A stretch of DNA of 64,000 nt from Trichoderma breve (GCF_028502605.1 NC_079232.1:1302001-1366000), one strand, 5' to 3'. Numbered from the stretch's first letter, positions 11,939 to 25,536 are shown. Numbers and translations: made by a program. Notes: a model not told the origin generated them from the letters alone.

Positions 11939-14403
11939 TTTGTCTTTGATGTGTCTCTTTTCTTCCCTTTTGTTACAGGCGATGCGATGATGTGTCGCCG
12001 GCTGCGGGTGGCCGCCGTGCTCGTCGAAGCAATACTGACGATAGGGCGACAGGGCCGACCCCTACCTAGCCATGGAGCAAAGCAAGCTGAATGCGCTTTA
12101 TAAGGGGCGGATCTTTAAGATTCGAGCTGACGACTCTGGGATGGCGATGGCTGAGACTCAATTCCAGAATGATGGCTTTGACATGGAGTTCTGAGTACTC
12201 GGTACTTGGTACTTGGGACATGTACAGACAGGCTGCCTGCAAGTACGTACCCCGGAGACGCTAAAGAGCCCGGCGACCAGCAGTTGAGCACTTGCAGGGC
12301 CGGGCCACCGCTGGGGGCTAGGCGGTTTAGGGAAGGGGAACGGGGGATTTATTGAATCGATGGATGATGACGGGATTGCGAGTGATATACAGGTACATTT
12401 AATTACCCATGGACTGATATACAGTCGTTTGAGGTATCGGGATTATTATGTAGATATTACTAAGGTACATACTTGGGAGGTGGTATTGGTGATAGACCTA
12501 GGCACCTTGAGCATATGGCATATCGTCGCTTTTTCTTATCGGTAAAGTAATGGAGGGTCTCACAGCACAGATATAAATGAAGGCTTCCATGGGATATACG
12601 GAGTACTCGTATACTTGCTTGGTACCTTCGCCAGGAGTATATCGTAGGCACGCAAGGGATGATACCCTGGGTCTGAGATACCAAGATGTGAGAGATCAAC
12701 GACCCATATGCCAGGACGCGGATATCACAACTTTGGGCAGCTAGCACGTACTCTGTACTCCAGACCTACAGCCATTTGCCCAAGAACAAAGGGTATCGGA
12801 CTTTAGCTGGAAGCTTCCAGGGACTGCTTCTAGATGTGGCATGGACCACGGCCTTTTTCTTCCCCACTGCCATGACGGGGGGTCCCAACGCGTGATCTTT
12901 AATTGCCCATCTGCTCTGCCGTTTATTAGATTGTTACAGATTTGGCACGCCAACTCCCTATTCCCGAGCTGTCAGGTAGTATCGGAAGCTTGGTACGAGT
13001 ACTACCGTGTCATCTATCGGTAGCGTCCGTCATGATGAGGTGTTTCATCCATAATGCCGCCAGAGTAAGTACGGGGTTCTAGCAGGAATAAGAAGAAGAA
13101 TCAATGCGCCAGTCATATGACTAAAGCATTTGAATCTATATGCGGCTTTGAAGTCGCTCTAGTACCTCCTAGTGAGGTACCTCGGCTGTTTCGAAGGAGG
13201 CTTTGCAATTGATACGACACATCGGCATGACATAATCCTGACTGACCTGGGCACATGCACATCATCAAGTACATCAGTACAAGTATATGCCGCATTGGTC
13301 AAGAGCCAGCACCTTAACAAAAGAGTTGCGGAAAAAATAAAACAAAAATAACCCAACCCATCGCACAATGCCATCATTTCCTCAAGCCAACCAGAACAGA
13401 ACCCCCCCTTGTCTCATTTCCCGCCTGTCGTCGATTGTGGATCATCTTCGATTGCCCAAATGCCAGTGATCCACATGCACGCAAGACCCAATTAGGCCCG
13501 TTCAAGGCTACGGCGCCAGTGGTTTAGGGGCCACTATCAACTGAAGTCAGCGCCTGCACGGCACCCAATGGCCTCGACGCCTGTGCGCTCCGTTGAATGT
13601 TCAGCGCCGTCGGGCATCCCAGCTAGCCCATCAGTCCCGCTGCTAGCGCTGCGGCGGCCAAAAAGAGCTACAGAGGCTTCGCCACTGACCGAGCCTAAAA
13701 GTGGCCGACCCTGGGCCTCCCCTGTGATGCGACTTGGTCAGGGGCCCTTTTTCGTTCTTGAACTCACCTGCATTCATTCGCTCGTGTCTTCCCGAGGCCA
13801 GTCAGTACCAGAACGGCATCCAAAGCATACGAATACAGAGGGCGACGCTGAAAGCAGCAGCTCCTGCAGTAAAAGTCGGTACGGAATTTGGCCGTCGTCG
13901 ATAAAACTACACGCCGAACAAAAACCACAGAAATCAATCCAATCCCACCCACCCCTGGTCTCAGTTGTAGTCTGGTGTGTGTGCGTGCATCCTTCTACGG
14001 CCCCCGCCCCCTATCACTAACCACTTTCTCGAGCCCTTCAGCGGCCCCGTCTTCTGTATCTCAGCCTTGCTCCAAAACCTCGTCCGTCTTTGGATCTTCA
14101 GCAGCGTTTGCGAGAAGACCGTCCGCGAAACAGCAGTAACAGGCGCGGGAGACGCGAGACGACAAAGCAACAGAGCCCGTGAAAGGGACAGCTAGAACAA
14201 CGAGAGAAACGATAAGAGAAAGAAAAGAACCTGAAAAGAAAAATATCCGCCAGAAAACCCCCTCTCCCCCCCTCCCCCCACTGCAGGCCCAGCCCTGTCC
14301 ATCTTGCTAGCAAATTAGGCCTCCATCATGCGAGCGGTCCAGGGCTCGCACTCCGCTGCCGTTACGTGTTTCGCCTACCCACTTCTCTCCACGATCAATT
14401 ATC
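11939..14403. other. 2.5-kb intergenic region and formin leader
   Basis: Between two divergent genes. No frame has protein character. Many short TAC/GTAC-rich stretches occur (for example near 12185-12225 and 12595-12620). The last 500 bases before the formin ATG are C/T-rich then A-rich, like a long fungal 5' UTR. Confidence 0.55.
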
Positions 14404-17400
14404 ATGTCGTCCGCTGCCGATAAGTCAAGGCAGTCTTCTGGCGGCAGATCCCTCTTCTCCAGAGGCAAGCACCGCGCCGACAAGCGCTACACCGACATCG
14501 ATCCCAAGAGCTCCTCAGATCAGTTCGAAACGGCGTCCATAATTTCTTCGCGCTCCTCGCGCCACAAGCGGGAGTCGTCGTCGATTTCGATCGACCAACC
14601 CAGTTCTCCTGATGCTGGCATCAACCAGATGGCGGGTGTGATTACGTCCATCCCCTACGACGTCCCGCCAGGCTCCCGCTCGCCAGCCGCACACGAGTTC
14701 ATCCCCAAGCCCGACAACGTACCAGGGCGCCGCGAGCCTGTGCCTCATCAGCTCAACCTCAGCGGCTTCGACTACCACCAGTATCCGTCCATCGATCCGT
14801 CCGCCATGTCTTCCTCCCACCCCCACACCTCGGCGCGCCCGGGCACCTCGTCCAACATGTCCATCAACAACATCACCATGGCCACCACCGGCAAGCAAGC
14901 CCAGTACCAGCAATGGGGCCCAGGGCCTGCCGTCGGAGCTGTGCCTGGAGGCGGCCCGGCTCGTGGGAGCACGTCCAGCTCCGCAACCAACGGCTCGTAT
15001 CCCGTGCGGTACGACTCTTACCAGAACCCTCACTATGGACGGTCTTCAGGCGAGAGCTTCAATAACCCCTACGGCTCCAGCCAGGGCTACCTGAATCCGG
15101 CATCCGCCCGCTCCTCACACACAACGCTTGCGCCCTCGCCGCCTTTGAGCTCACATCACCAGCCTCACTCGCCCCGCGAGTCTCACCGGTTAACCAAGAT
15201 GAGCGCCTACGGCCCGACCGCTCACGATGGTTTCTACTTCCCCAAGCCTGATGATAACTACGTTGTCGAGCAGATGTTTATGCAGCTCATGCAGAAGCGA
15301 GGATGGCACAACCTTCCCGAGCAAGCCAGGAGACAGATGACGGCCTACCCCGCAGAGAAGAAGTGGACATTGCTGCACCAGGACCGTCTGACGGAGTGGC
15401 AAGGAGAGCAGAAACGAAAGCAGACCGCCAGGGCCAATCAGTATGCCACACCCGACGTAACCACCTATTCTGATGAGGAGGGAACCCCCGAGTGGTATGT
15501 CAGGAGGGTCATGGAGGATAAGCTGGATGCGAAGGGTATGGGGTCTCTCGAAGTCAACTTGAGAACACAGCAGATTGGCTGGGTGAAACGATTCGTCGAA
15601 TGTCAGGGTCAAGTGGCTCTGGTAACATTGCTGCTCAAGATCAACAGGAAAAATGCCAACGGAGGGCCAGCTTCTGGGGCGATCTCTGCACAGACGGAGA
15701 AGAATTTGGATCGCGAATACGACATTGTCAAGTGTCTTAAGGCCTTGATGAACAACAAATTCGGCGCCGACGATGCTTTGATGCAGTCAAAGGTCCTCCT
15801 GGCCTTGGCCAGTTGCCTTATTTCATCTCGACTTACCACGCGCAAGCTCGTCAGCGAAATTCTGACCTTCCTCTGCACCTGGGGCACTCACGGCGAAGGA
15901 CACTTGAAAGTGATTCAGGCTCTGGACGAAGTCAAGACTCAAGTGGGCGAGAATGGGAGATTCGATGCCTGGATGCGGTTGGTGGAAGTCACCGTCGATG
16001 GGCGAGGAAAGATGGGCAGTCTTGTGGGTGCTAGCGATGAGCTTCGTACGGGAGGCATCGGAATGGAGAACCTACTGATGGAATACGCGGTTGCCACCCT
16101 GATTCTGGTCAACATGATCATCGACGCACCGGAAAAGGACCTCCAGATGAGGGTTCACATTCGAGCCCAGTTCCACGCCTGTGGCATCAAGAGGATCTTG
16201 ACCAAGATGGAGGGCTTTCAGTACGAACTACTAGACAAGCAGATTGATCGGTTCCGCACCAACGAGGCCATTGATTATGAGGATATGCTCGAGCGTGAGA
16301 ACAGCAGTGTGAAGGATAATATCGAGGGAGATGCCAAGGACTTGACCGACCCGATTCAAATTGCAGACACGATCCAACAGCAGCTACACGGAACCAAGAC
16401 GCATGACTATTTCGTATCCGCGCTTCAGCACCTCATGCTCATCCGAGCCAACGATGGTGAAGAGCGACTACGCATGTTTCAGCTCGTCGATTCGATGCTC
16501 AGCTATGTGGCCATGGACCGACGCCTACCCAATATGGACCTCAAGCAGAGTCTCAACTTCACGGTTCAGAGTCTGCTGGACAAGCTGCATACCGATTCTG
16601 AAGCTCGGCAGGCACTCGATGAGGCGTTGGAGTCCCGACAGATTGCCGAGGCCGCCATGGCGGAGCGAGATGAGATGAAGGCAAAGTTGGAGCTCGGAGC
16701 CGATGGCCTCGTGGCCAAATTGCAGAGGCAGCTAGACGAACAGTCTCGGTTCATTGAGGCTCAGAGGCGCCAGGCAGACGGCCTCAAAGGCGAATTAAAT
16801 AACATTCAAAGCGTCCGAGCCAAGGAAGCGCAGCGCTATGAGCTTGAGACAAGAGAGCTGTATCTGATGCTGCGAGATGCCCAGGACATTGCAGCATCTA
16901 ATGCTGTTAAGGCCAGCAGTGGCAAGCCCGGCAAAGAAACCAGCTCAGCTCAGATGCAAGGTATTCTTGACCGCGAACGCCTCATGGAGCGTCTGCAGAA
17001 GCAGCTGGAGCGACAAAAGACCCAGTATAAGCTGGAAGGCAGAATTTGGGGAGACTCAGATGGTCCCTCCGATCGCCTCCGTGCCCTCAGAGAAGCCATG
17101 GATGGCGACGGGGAACCAGGCACCCCCCCTGGTGGCGGTACACCACCTCGCGACTTCACTAACAGTGTTCTCGGGACCATCCATCGTGGTCGGAGAGCGT
17201 CCAAGCGACCGGCTAAGCTCGAGCAGCATGCCATTGACGAAGATGATGTCGAGATGGATGAGGAGGGTGTGGTTATCGAGCGCCCGAGAATCATCGAGAT
17301 GAGACGACCAGTTGTCGATGCAAAGCAGCAGGCACAGCTTCTCGGCGAGATTGGTTCCAAGGTCAAGAAATACGAGGGCAGCGATTCCGAAGCCGACGAG

Positions 17401-19813
17401 GGCGCAACTACAGGCCCATCCCACCCGAGCATGGAGTCGTCCTCCCCCATTACTCCGGCAGAAGGCGAGGCCCCCAAGGTCGAGATCACCGCTGCCGGAG
17501 GACCCCCGCCGCCTCCGCCTCCGCCTCCTCCCCCGATGCCCGGTCAACTGCCCGGAGTTCCACCTCCTCCGCCTCCTCCTCCACCTCCTCCGATGCCGGG
17601 CGCGTTCCCCGTTCCCCCACCTCCTCCACCTCCGCCCCCTATGCCCGGTGCGATGGGAATGCCACCACCTCCCCCACCGCCGCCGCCCATGCCTGGTGTC
17701 GGAGGTATGGCTCCGCCTCCACCACCGCCTCCTGGCATGCCAGGCGCTATATCCGGTCACTACTTGCCTCAGACACCTGCCTTCTCCGCTTCGCCTTCTG
17801 TTGGTTTGCCAGTGATGCGGCCTAAGAAGAAACTCAAGGCTCTTCACTGGGAGAAGGTTGATACCCCTGAGACCAGTCACTGGGCAGCTCATGCCCCCTC
17901 TGCCGAGGAACGAGAACAGAAGTACAACGAGCTTAGTCGCAGGGGAATTTTGGATGAAGTCGAGAAGCTTTTCGTGGCCAAAGAAATCAAGAAGATTGGT
18001 GGATCTGGCGGCAAGAAAGATGATAAGAAACAGCTTATATCGTCCGACCTTCGGAAAGCATTCGGTATGTTGATCGTGTGGAGAGGGGTGCTACTCTCAT
18101 TACACCTTTGAGAATGTTGAGCTAATATGTGAACTTCTAGAAATCGCTTTTGCCAAATTCTCTCAGTACTCGGTTGAAAAGATTGTGCAGATGATTATCC
18201 ATTGCGACGACATCATCATCACAAATCAGGGTATCATGGACTTCTTGTCAAAGGACGACATGTGCAACATCAACGACAACGTCGCCAAGCAAATGGCACC
18301 CTATAGTACTGACTTGACAGGGCCAGACGCCAAGAACCAAACGCGTGAACAGGATCCCGAAGAGCTCACGCGACAGGATCAGATGTATCTGTATACGGCA
18401 TTTGAACTTCATCATTACTGGAAGAGCAGAATGAGGGCGCTTGCTCTGACGCAAAGTTTCGAATCGGATTACGACGAGATCAGTGCGAAGATGCAGGACG
18501 TTGTTGCTGTCTCTGAGTCATTGAGAGATTCGGTCGCACTTATGAATGTCCTTGGTCTCATCTTGGACATTGGAAACTACATGAACGATGCCAACAAGCA
18601 AGCGCGCGGTTTCAAGCTCAGCTCGCTCGCCAGACTGGGCATGGTCAAGGATGACAAGAACGAATCGACGCTGGCCGATCTTGTGGAGCGCATTGTTCGA
18701 AACCAGTATCCTGAGTGGGAGAGCTTCGCCGATGACATTACTGGTGTCATAACGGCGCAAAAGATTAACATTGAACAGCTTCAAGCCGATGCCAAGAACT
18801 ACATTGCCAACGTGAAGAATGTGCAAATGTCCCTGGATAATGGCAACTTGAGCGACCCCAAGAAGTTCCACCCTCAGGATCGCGTTGGTCAAGTCGTTCA
18901 GAGAGTGATGAAGGAGGCCAGAAGGAAGGCAGAGCAGATGCAAGTCTACTTGGAGGAGATGATGAAGACTTACAAGGACATTATGTTGTTCTACGGAGAA
19001 GATCCCGCAGACGAGAACTCTCGGAGGGATTTCTTCACCAAGCTCGCCGGCTTTTTGCAGGAGTGGAAGAAGTCGCGCGAGAAGAACGTTTTGTTGGAGG
19101 AGACGAGGAAGCGCAACGAAGCCTCCATGAAGCGCAAGCATGCGCAGACGAAGGCGGCAAGTCTCTTGGCAGACAATGGACCCGCATCGCCATCAAGCAC
19201 TGGCGCCATGGACTCACTGCTCGAGAGACTTCGAGCAGCCGCACCGCAGGCACGGGACCAGAGAGACCGTCGCCGTCGTGCCCGCTTGAAGGATCGCCAC
19301 CAGGTCCGTGTGGCCTCTGGGCAGCAGATAAACGATCTCGACGAAATACCAGACATCGAGACCAACTTCTCCAAGTCTGAGCCAACAATTGACGAAGACG
19401 GAGATTCGCAAACGCCCGTTTCGCTGCCCCCTCCCTCGCGAGATGGGAATAAGGAAGATGATCTGGCTGACCGAGCAGCGGCGCTGCTACAAGATATGCA
19501 GGGAGGCAATGGAAACGACGAGGGGGATGTCGAGAGGAGAGAGACGATGAGAAAGGCGAGGAGGCAGACGGCAGAGGAAGAACGGAGAGCGAGAAGAAGA
19601 CGGAGAGAGAGGGCCTCCAGCACAGTAGATGGAGCTAAGGATGAGTCTTCTATTTTATCGGTATCAGAGGATGTCCCACCCACACCAACACTTGACGTGC
19701 CTAAGCAAGAGGAGGAGGCTACAACGACGTCAGAAGTCAAGACGGATGCGAAGGAGGAAGAAAACGCTGGCCAAGACGGCAGGCCGGAGGAATCCGAGAA
19801 GATACAGGAGTAA
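14404..19813 (+). CDS. sepA: Formin (SepA/Bni1 type), actin nucleator
   Basis: Formins nucleate and elongate unbranched actin cables for septation and tip growth, under Rho-GTPase control. The model is 14404..18064 joined to 18141..19813 (1777 aa); donor GTATGT, acceptor CTAG, phase 1, restoring KAFEIAFAKFSQYSVEKI inside FH2. Domain order: disordered Ser-rich N terminus; Rho-binding GBD about 280-350 (YVVEQMFMQLMQKRGW); FH3 about 385-760; coiled coil about 780-900; FH1 about 1034-1115 with four long proline runs separated by MPG; FH2 from about 1137 (LKALHWEKVD) to about 1530; and a DAD near 1577-1610 (MDSLLERLRAAAP followed by RDRRRRARLK), which implies autoinhibition by the N-terminal half. 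The C terminus is acidic and Glu-rich. Length matches filamentous-fungal SepA. The gene symbol follows Aspergillus usage. Confidence 0.95.
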
Positions 19814-20529
19814 TTGTCACACAACATCATCACCATGTATTTTCTAGAGAACCAAGAAAGAAAGAAAAAAAATTCACCATGAAACAAGAACCATGGATCA
19901 GCATATATATACGCATATATACCTGCCAGCAAGTACATACCTAGTACAAACTTAATGTTTACAACTGCAACAGCCGCAAGAGGCGAGAAGAGAAGACGTC
20001 TCCTTCGTTCGTTTTTCTGTTCGTCTTTTTTTATTCGTTTCATTTGGATCTGGAAGAGAGACAGCTGGCGAATTTGGTTCGGTGGATATAGACGTTACCT
20101 ATGCTACTATTGTCTTTCTGCATTTTGGCTGTCCGTTCGAGGGTGTGGTTGTTGGTGTGGTCTTAATTCTTCTGTGTTATTATTCCCTTTTGCGGATGTG
20201 GATAAGCTCTGGGTTTCTTGAAGTTGAGGAAATAATTGTATGCATTATAGTGCAGCATATTAGCGGTAGTCGCATGTACAGCGTTATCACGTAGACGGGG
20301 GAAAACCTGCTCAAGTAATATACACCATATGATTTATTCTTTTTTAAACATTCTGTAGCAAAGTAAACAATAAAGATTGAAACCCAGAAAGAAAGACCCC
20401 AAGTGCTATGCCATCATGGATATCGTTACATAAGAAAATGGTAAACAAAAAATAAAGCTTTGATAATCCGATATATTCCATCCTCCAAAAGCGTCCTCTT
20501 TTTTTTTCCCCATAGGACAAGACGCCTCT
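19814..20529. other. Convergent 3' region of formin and SNRNP27
   Basis: AT-rich, with A- and T-runs, as expected of 3' UTRs and polyadenylation regions. No gene seen. Confidence 0.55.
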
Positions 20530-21362
20530 TTATCGCGACGGGCTTAGCGGTCTGTTGAATCCTCCCTGCCGATTCATGTACTGCCGATACTCCGACTTCT
20601 TCTCCTTGCGCACGCCGCCGGCGTTGTTGCCCGCGACCTTTTTCCCCTTTGTGGTGCCGAAGCCGCCGAAGCCCATCATGGCTTGCATGGCGGCCACGTC
20701 GTCGTCGTCCTGGCCTTCGACTTCGATGTCGTCGTCGTATTCGTCCTGCTCCATTCTAACGGGCGAGGGAGATGCGTCTCGTCTGCTGCTGCGGTCTCGG
20801 CGAGGGGGTGATGGGCTGCGCTTGTCGGATTTGACTTTGATGTTGGGCTGGGATTTGCGGGAGCCGTTTTCTGGATGGGGGCGGGTGGGCAGGGCTGAGT
20901 GGGAAGGGGATGGTGAGCGGCGACGGTCGTCACGATGTTTTGCTGCTTTTTGCCGATGTATGTTAGCGAGAGGATACTAGTAGCTTGAAGGTGATGTTCC
21001 TTGTCTATGTGCTTACATCGTTTGCCATCGCGATCATCCCAATCGTCCTGCCGATGAGGGCTATCCCGCCTATCTCCATCTCGTGCTGGGCGACGGTCTC
21101 GACCACCTCGATTTCTGTCTCCCCCACGATCTCGTCGATGTTTATCCGGTGACATTGATCGATCTCTCTGGTTATCACGTCGTTCCCGCGACCGCGACCG
21201 GTAGCCTCTGCGATCTCCTCCTCGGCCACGATCTCTCTCCCGGTCTCGATTGTCCCAGCCGCGCTCGCGCTCGCGGTCTCGGGGAGGGTTTCTGTCGCGA
21301 CGGTCTGAATCATCCCACATCTGACGGCTGTCGGGCCGCCTGGAGCGGCGTGAGTCGTTCAT
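20530..21362 (-). CDS. U4/U6.U5 tri-snRNP 27-kDa protein (SNRNP27 family)
   Basis: This protein belongs to the spliceosomal tri-snRNP and helps activate splicing in the nucleus. Minus-strand model 21362..21017 and 20942..20530 (252 aa); the donor is GTAAGC and the acceptor GCAG, phase 1. The N-terminal 115 residues are an Arg/Asp/Ser-rich RS-like region. After the splice comes KHRDDRRRSPSPSHS, then more RS repeats. The C-terminal 60 residues are the conserved domain: AMMGFGGFGTTKGKKVAG, then EYRQYMNRQGGFNRPLSP, diagnostic of the SNRNP27 family. The unspliced frame loses this domain, so the intron is needed. The acidic run DEYDDDIEVEGQDDDD precedes it. It is longer than the human protein (about 155 aa) because of the extended RS region. 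It shares a 400-bp divergent promoter with GCS1. Confidence 0.9.
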
Positions 21363-21766
21363 GTTGGAATAATATGCTTTGAAGTTGCGGTAATTGATAA
21401 GTTGGGAGAATACACAACGGCGAGGGAGACTATGACGTTGGAGCTTGAAGTTTCTAGAATCAATTTGGGCTGTACTTTTGGGTCAAGGCTGAAGACAATG
21501 ACAGGGGTAAAAAGACTAGAGAGTGGCTTGTGTGGCTTGTGTGGCGCATCTTTGCCGCTTGATTGGCCATCTGGCATGAGTAGCTCCTCAGCCTTGCAGT
21601 GACCTCTAGCAGCACCACCGTGTTCATTGCACCCTGGAAACTGTTGCTGATCAACAGCCAGTCTCGACTTGGCAATTCTCTCTGCTTTGGATGAGGAGGA
21701 ACTTCTGGTGATTATCTTTACATAGAGCTGAGCTCTGTAGAGAAAAAGACGAAGAAAAAGGGCACA
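21363..21766. promoter_or_regulatory. Divergent promoter region between SNRNP27 and GCS1
   Basis: About 400 bases separate two outward-facing starts. No coding frame. No motif I can name with confidence, apart from a direct repeat of TGTGGCT at 21529-21545. Confidence 0.4.
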
Positions 21767-24353
21767 ATGGCCAAGTTTGCCCAACTGCTGGCCTCTGCGG
21801 CCGCGCTGGCGGTTGGTGCCTCAGCTACGGGCAGCGAAACCGTCCTGATTAACGAAATTGGCCGCCTGAACAACCAGAGCTTACTATGGGGTCCTTACAA
21901 GCCAAATCTCTATTTCGGAGTGAGGCCGAGGATGCCTCAGGGCCTGTGGACGGGCTTGATGTGGGGGAGAGCTGAAACGTACATGGATATCCAGCAGTGT
22001 ATGTGGGAGGATTGAGTGAGAGGGCGATTGTTTTTATGAATCTGATGCTAATCTAATGGCAGTGTTCCGCTACACCTGTGAGCAAGGCCAGGACATTCAT
22101 GGATATGGTTGGGATGAGTACGATGCACGGACTGGTGGTGTTCAGACAATCCACGACGAAGGCAACGGCATTGACATCACTACTTCCTTCATCAAAGTTC
22201 CTGGAGGAAACCATGGTGGCAGCTGGGCTGCGAGAATCAAGGGAACTGTCCGTGATGACACACCTGACGACACCAAGTATCTGGTGCATTACTACATTGC
22301 CCAAGAAGGCCTAGGAGATCTCGAGGTCCAGGGTGAGGACGGCGATGGACTGGGATTCGAAGGCGACGTCACCTTGAAAGGAAGCTCCGGTACCTTGAGC
22401 GATTACACCGTTGTGATTACTGAGGGATCCGGCAACCATCCGGAATCTGACCATGAGATATCCGCTTCACGACGAGGAGATAGGACCGTGGTACGAAGCC
22501 TCGTCCTCCCTGGCGAACATATCTGGCAGGCAAAACCTGCAGTATTCCAGCAGTTACAAGAATCCATCCAGGAGGTTCAACAGCAATACACTGATGAAAC
22601 TCTGCCTCCCCCATGGCAAATCTACCGACTCAAGCCCCAGGCTGGTGGCGGTAACGTCCATCTCATCCAGAAAGTGTTTGAAGGATCATTTGAATTCGAC
22701 GTCATCTTCTCCTCGGCCTCGGCTGGCAAGGAATTGACAAGCCAAGACGTCACGCGAGAGATCAAAGAGACTTCGGAGGCTTTTGCACAGCGGTTCTCAA
22801 GCGTCTTTGATTTGAAAAAGCCATACAACACTGACAAGTACCAAAAGTTTGGCAAGAGCATGTTTTCCAACTTGATTGGAGGCATTGGATATTTCCAGGG
22901 ACATCAGCTGATTGATCGATCTTATGCGGATGAGTACGAGGAAGAGAACGAGGGCTTCTGGGACGATACTGCTGAAGCTCGAGCACGCAAGGCTCAGCAA
23001 CTGGAAGGCCCATACGAGCTGTTTACGAGTGTTCCTTCGCGACCATTCTTCCCTCGCGGATTCTTCTGGGACGAGGGATTCCACCTCATACCAATTGCTG
23101 ACTGGGACATTGACTTGACGCTCGAGGTTGTCAAGAGCTGGTATAACACCATGGACAGCGACGGATGGATCCCCCGTGAGCAGATTCTTGGCCCAGAGGC
23201 CAGAAGCAAAGTGCCAGCGGAATTCCAGGTCCAATACCCTCACTACGCCAACCCACCGACCCTATTTTTGATCATTGAGGGCTTTATGGAGCGCCTTCGT
23301 GGTGCCAACGGTAGCGCGCCTGCCGAGAAGGAGACGCTATCTCAAGGCCAGACCCTGTATAATGCTCATCTGGATAATCTGGAGCTGGGTGGCGATTTCC
23401 TCCGCAAGATTTATCCACTTCTTCGACGACAGTACGATTGGTTCCGCAAGACGCAGAAGGGTAACATTAAGGCATATGACCGAGAGGCCTTTTCTTCTAA
23501 AGAGGCCTATAGGTGGAAGGGCCGGTCCGAGACGCATTGTCTTACCAGCGGACTGGATGATTACCCTCGACCGCAGCCGCCGCACCCGGGTGAGCTTCAT
23601 GTGGATCTCATGTCGTGGGTGGGCTTCATGACCAAGTCGCTCATCAATATTGCGGATGCGTTGGGCATTGCGGATGAAATTGCCGAGCTCAAGAAGAATC
23701 TATTTGCCATTGAGCGTAACCTTGACGACCTCCACTGGTCGGAGAAGGATGGCTGCTACTGCGATGCCACCATTGATGAATATGAGGAGCATGCTCTCGT
23801 GTGCCACAAGGGATACATCTCGCTGTTCCCATTTTTGGTCGGGTTGATGAAGCCTGACGATGCAAAGTTGGGCAAGATTCTTGACCTCGTGGGCGATGAA
23901 AGTCACCTGTTCAGTCCTCATGGTCTACGCAGCTTGAGCAAGCAAGATCCGCTGTACGGAACGGAAGAGAACTACTGGCGCAGCCCAGTATGGATGCCCA
24001 TCAACTACATGGCATTGACACAACTCCACGTAAGTCTCACAAATTTGCTGTCACGATGGACAACTTGCACCAGCAGCCCAAGGTTTTGAAGCTAACTCAA
24101 CCCACAGAAAATCGCTACCCAGGAGGGTCCCTTCCAAGGCAAGGCTCGGGGCCTGTACAACAAGCTACGCACGAATCTGGTCGACACTGTATTCAAGAGC
24201 TGGGAGGAGACAGGCTTCGCTTGGGAGCAGTACAACCCCGAGACGGGTGCTGGCCAGCGCACGCAGCACTTTACTGGATGGACGAGCTTGGTGGTGAAGA
24301 TTATGGCCATGGCGCCCTTGGACGAGGCGGCGCCCATTAGGGATGAGCTGTGA
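21767..24353 (+). CDS. GCS1: Mannosyl-oligosaccharide glucosidase I (GH63), ER
   Basis: Glucosidase I removes the terminal alpha-1,2-linked glucose from Glc3Man9GlcNAc2 right after transfer to protein in the ER lumen, starting N-glycan trimming. Model: 21767..21998, 22063..24029 and 24108..24353 (814 aa). Both introns have GTATGT/GTAAGT donors and good branch sites (TGCTAAT, GCTAACT). Residues 1-20 form a hydrophobic N terminus, a signal peptide or anchor (AQLLASAAALAVGASATG). The N-terminal GH63 domain begins with LLWGPYKPNLYFGVRPR. The (alpha/alpha)6 catalytic domain contains FFPRGFFWDEGFHL, DSDGWIPREQILG and YWRSPVWMPINY, with acidic residues typical of the family's active site. The last exon closes with TGWTSLVVKIM. 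Length is as expected for fungal CWH41/GCS1. The frame after exon 2 ends quickly if not spliced. Confidence 0.95.
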
Positions 24354-25023
24354 ACGATGAAATTTTTTTAGAGTTTGATGCCTTAGACGATAGCCCAGAC
24401 GATAGCCCAGACTTTGCCAAGATAGAGTACTGCAGTAGAAGAGATTGGTTCAGATGTATGGATGCAACCCTGGTTGGGCTGGTTGGGCCGAAAACGAAGC
24501 TGATTGCCATTGGCATGACTTGCTTGGGCTACGTGGCACCTGTGACGCTCAGGCCGCAATTTTTCAACCCCCAGTAAAGCGCACGCATATCGTCTGCAGC
24601 TCTACACGTATCCCATGACTCGGCAAGGAGAGATTGGCGAAATTTCGTGTGCCGAAGCTATCGGCGGGTTCGCATCCTCAGTGGTTCGCGGCTGTCTTCT
24701 GACAGCGGTTCGCATTACCGTTGGATCCTGTGTGCTGACTCAATTCAACGACATGTCTTGTGTTGTGTGGTAAATCGAGCAAGAAGAAAGACTCCAATTA
24801 ACGATCATCTGTGAATAAAAAAAAGTTGGTGATGTTGTTGTCACTTGAGAGATGGAGAGTACATGTAGGGAGGACGTTGAAAAGTATGAGTCAGGCTTGT
24901 GCCGGTTTTAGGACGTGTATGAGTAGTGCAGCGAATAATGTCGATCCAATCAACCGACTTCAACAAAGACATTGAATCACTTCCCACCAACAATACAATT
25001 TATTCATTTTGAACCCACCACAA
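24354..25023. other. Intergenic region
   Basis: Includes the GCS1 3' end and the GNAT promoter. A 13-base direct repeat, GACGATAGCCCAG, occurs twice back to back near 24388-24413. No gene seen. Confidence 0.5.
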
Positions 25024-25536
25024 ATGGCTGTGCTCTCTCAAAAAGCTCTACGGAATGGCCTCAGCATCAGAAGGGCCACGGTTGAAGATGTGCCCTTCAT
25101 ACAAGCCATAGTCAACGCCAGCTACTCCAAATATATCGAACGCATAGGGAAACCCCCCGCGCCTATGGTTGCCGATTACAACGAGTTGCTCAATACACGC
25201 GATATTTATGTCCTAGAATCTACTTCCGATGACAAGGTCGTCAAGATTGTCGGTTCTATTATTCTCGGTATAGATGTTGAAGGGGATGCAGTCATGGTTA
25301 ACAATTTGGTTGTTGAGCCTGCGGCCCAGGGACGGGGCTACGGTCGAGTTCTTATGGATTTTGCAGAGGACGTTGCGAGAGAGAAAGCTATTGGATCGAT
25401 GGCTTTGTTTACGAATATTAAGATGTATGAGAACATTGGACTGTATGCTAAGCTTGGGTATGCGGAGACGGGGAGGAGGACTGAGGATGGTTATGAACGA
25501 GTGTATTTTCGCAAGGAATTGAAAGCAACGAACTAG
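25024..25536 (+). CDS. GNAT-family N-acetyltransferase
   Basis: A single-exon protein of 170 aa that transfers an acetyl group from acetyl-CoA to an unknown small molecule or amine. The ATG at 25024 sits in a good context (CACAAATGGCT); the frame upstream has no ATG. The fold order is visible: beta1/alpha1 (SIRRATVEDVPFIQAIV), beta4 (VMVNNLVVEPAAQ), then the acetyl-CoA pyrophosphate loop QGRGYG near residues 105-110, followed by alpha3, and the C-terminal signature MYENIGLYAKLGYAETGRR. Full length for a stand-alone GNAT. Substrate cannot be told from sequence. It stands alone, tail-to-tail with the next minus-strand gene. Confidence 0.88.
   Translation: MAVLSQKALRNGLSIRRATVEDVPFIQAIVNASYSKYIERIGKPPAPMVADYNELLNTRDIYVLESTSDDKVVKIVGSIILGIDVEGDAVMVNNLVVEPAAQGRGYGRVLMDFAEDVAREKAIGSMALFTNIKMYENIGLYAKLGYAETGRRTEDGYERVYFRKELKATN

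Noticed and set aside
13568..14020. 150-codon frame upstream of the formin
   Set aside because: Random composition, lies in the probable formin leader; no splice or start support.
17056..17892. 278-codon minus-strand frame opposite the formin FH1 region
   Set aside because: Antisense of proline-rich codons; Gly/Trp/Arg-rich as expected for a shadow.
24388..24413. Adjacent 13-base direct repeat after GCS1
   Set aside because: Only two copies, no other sign of a mobile element or site.
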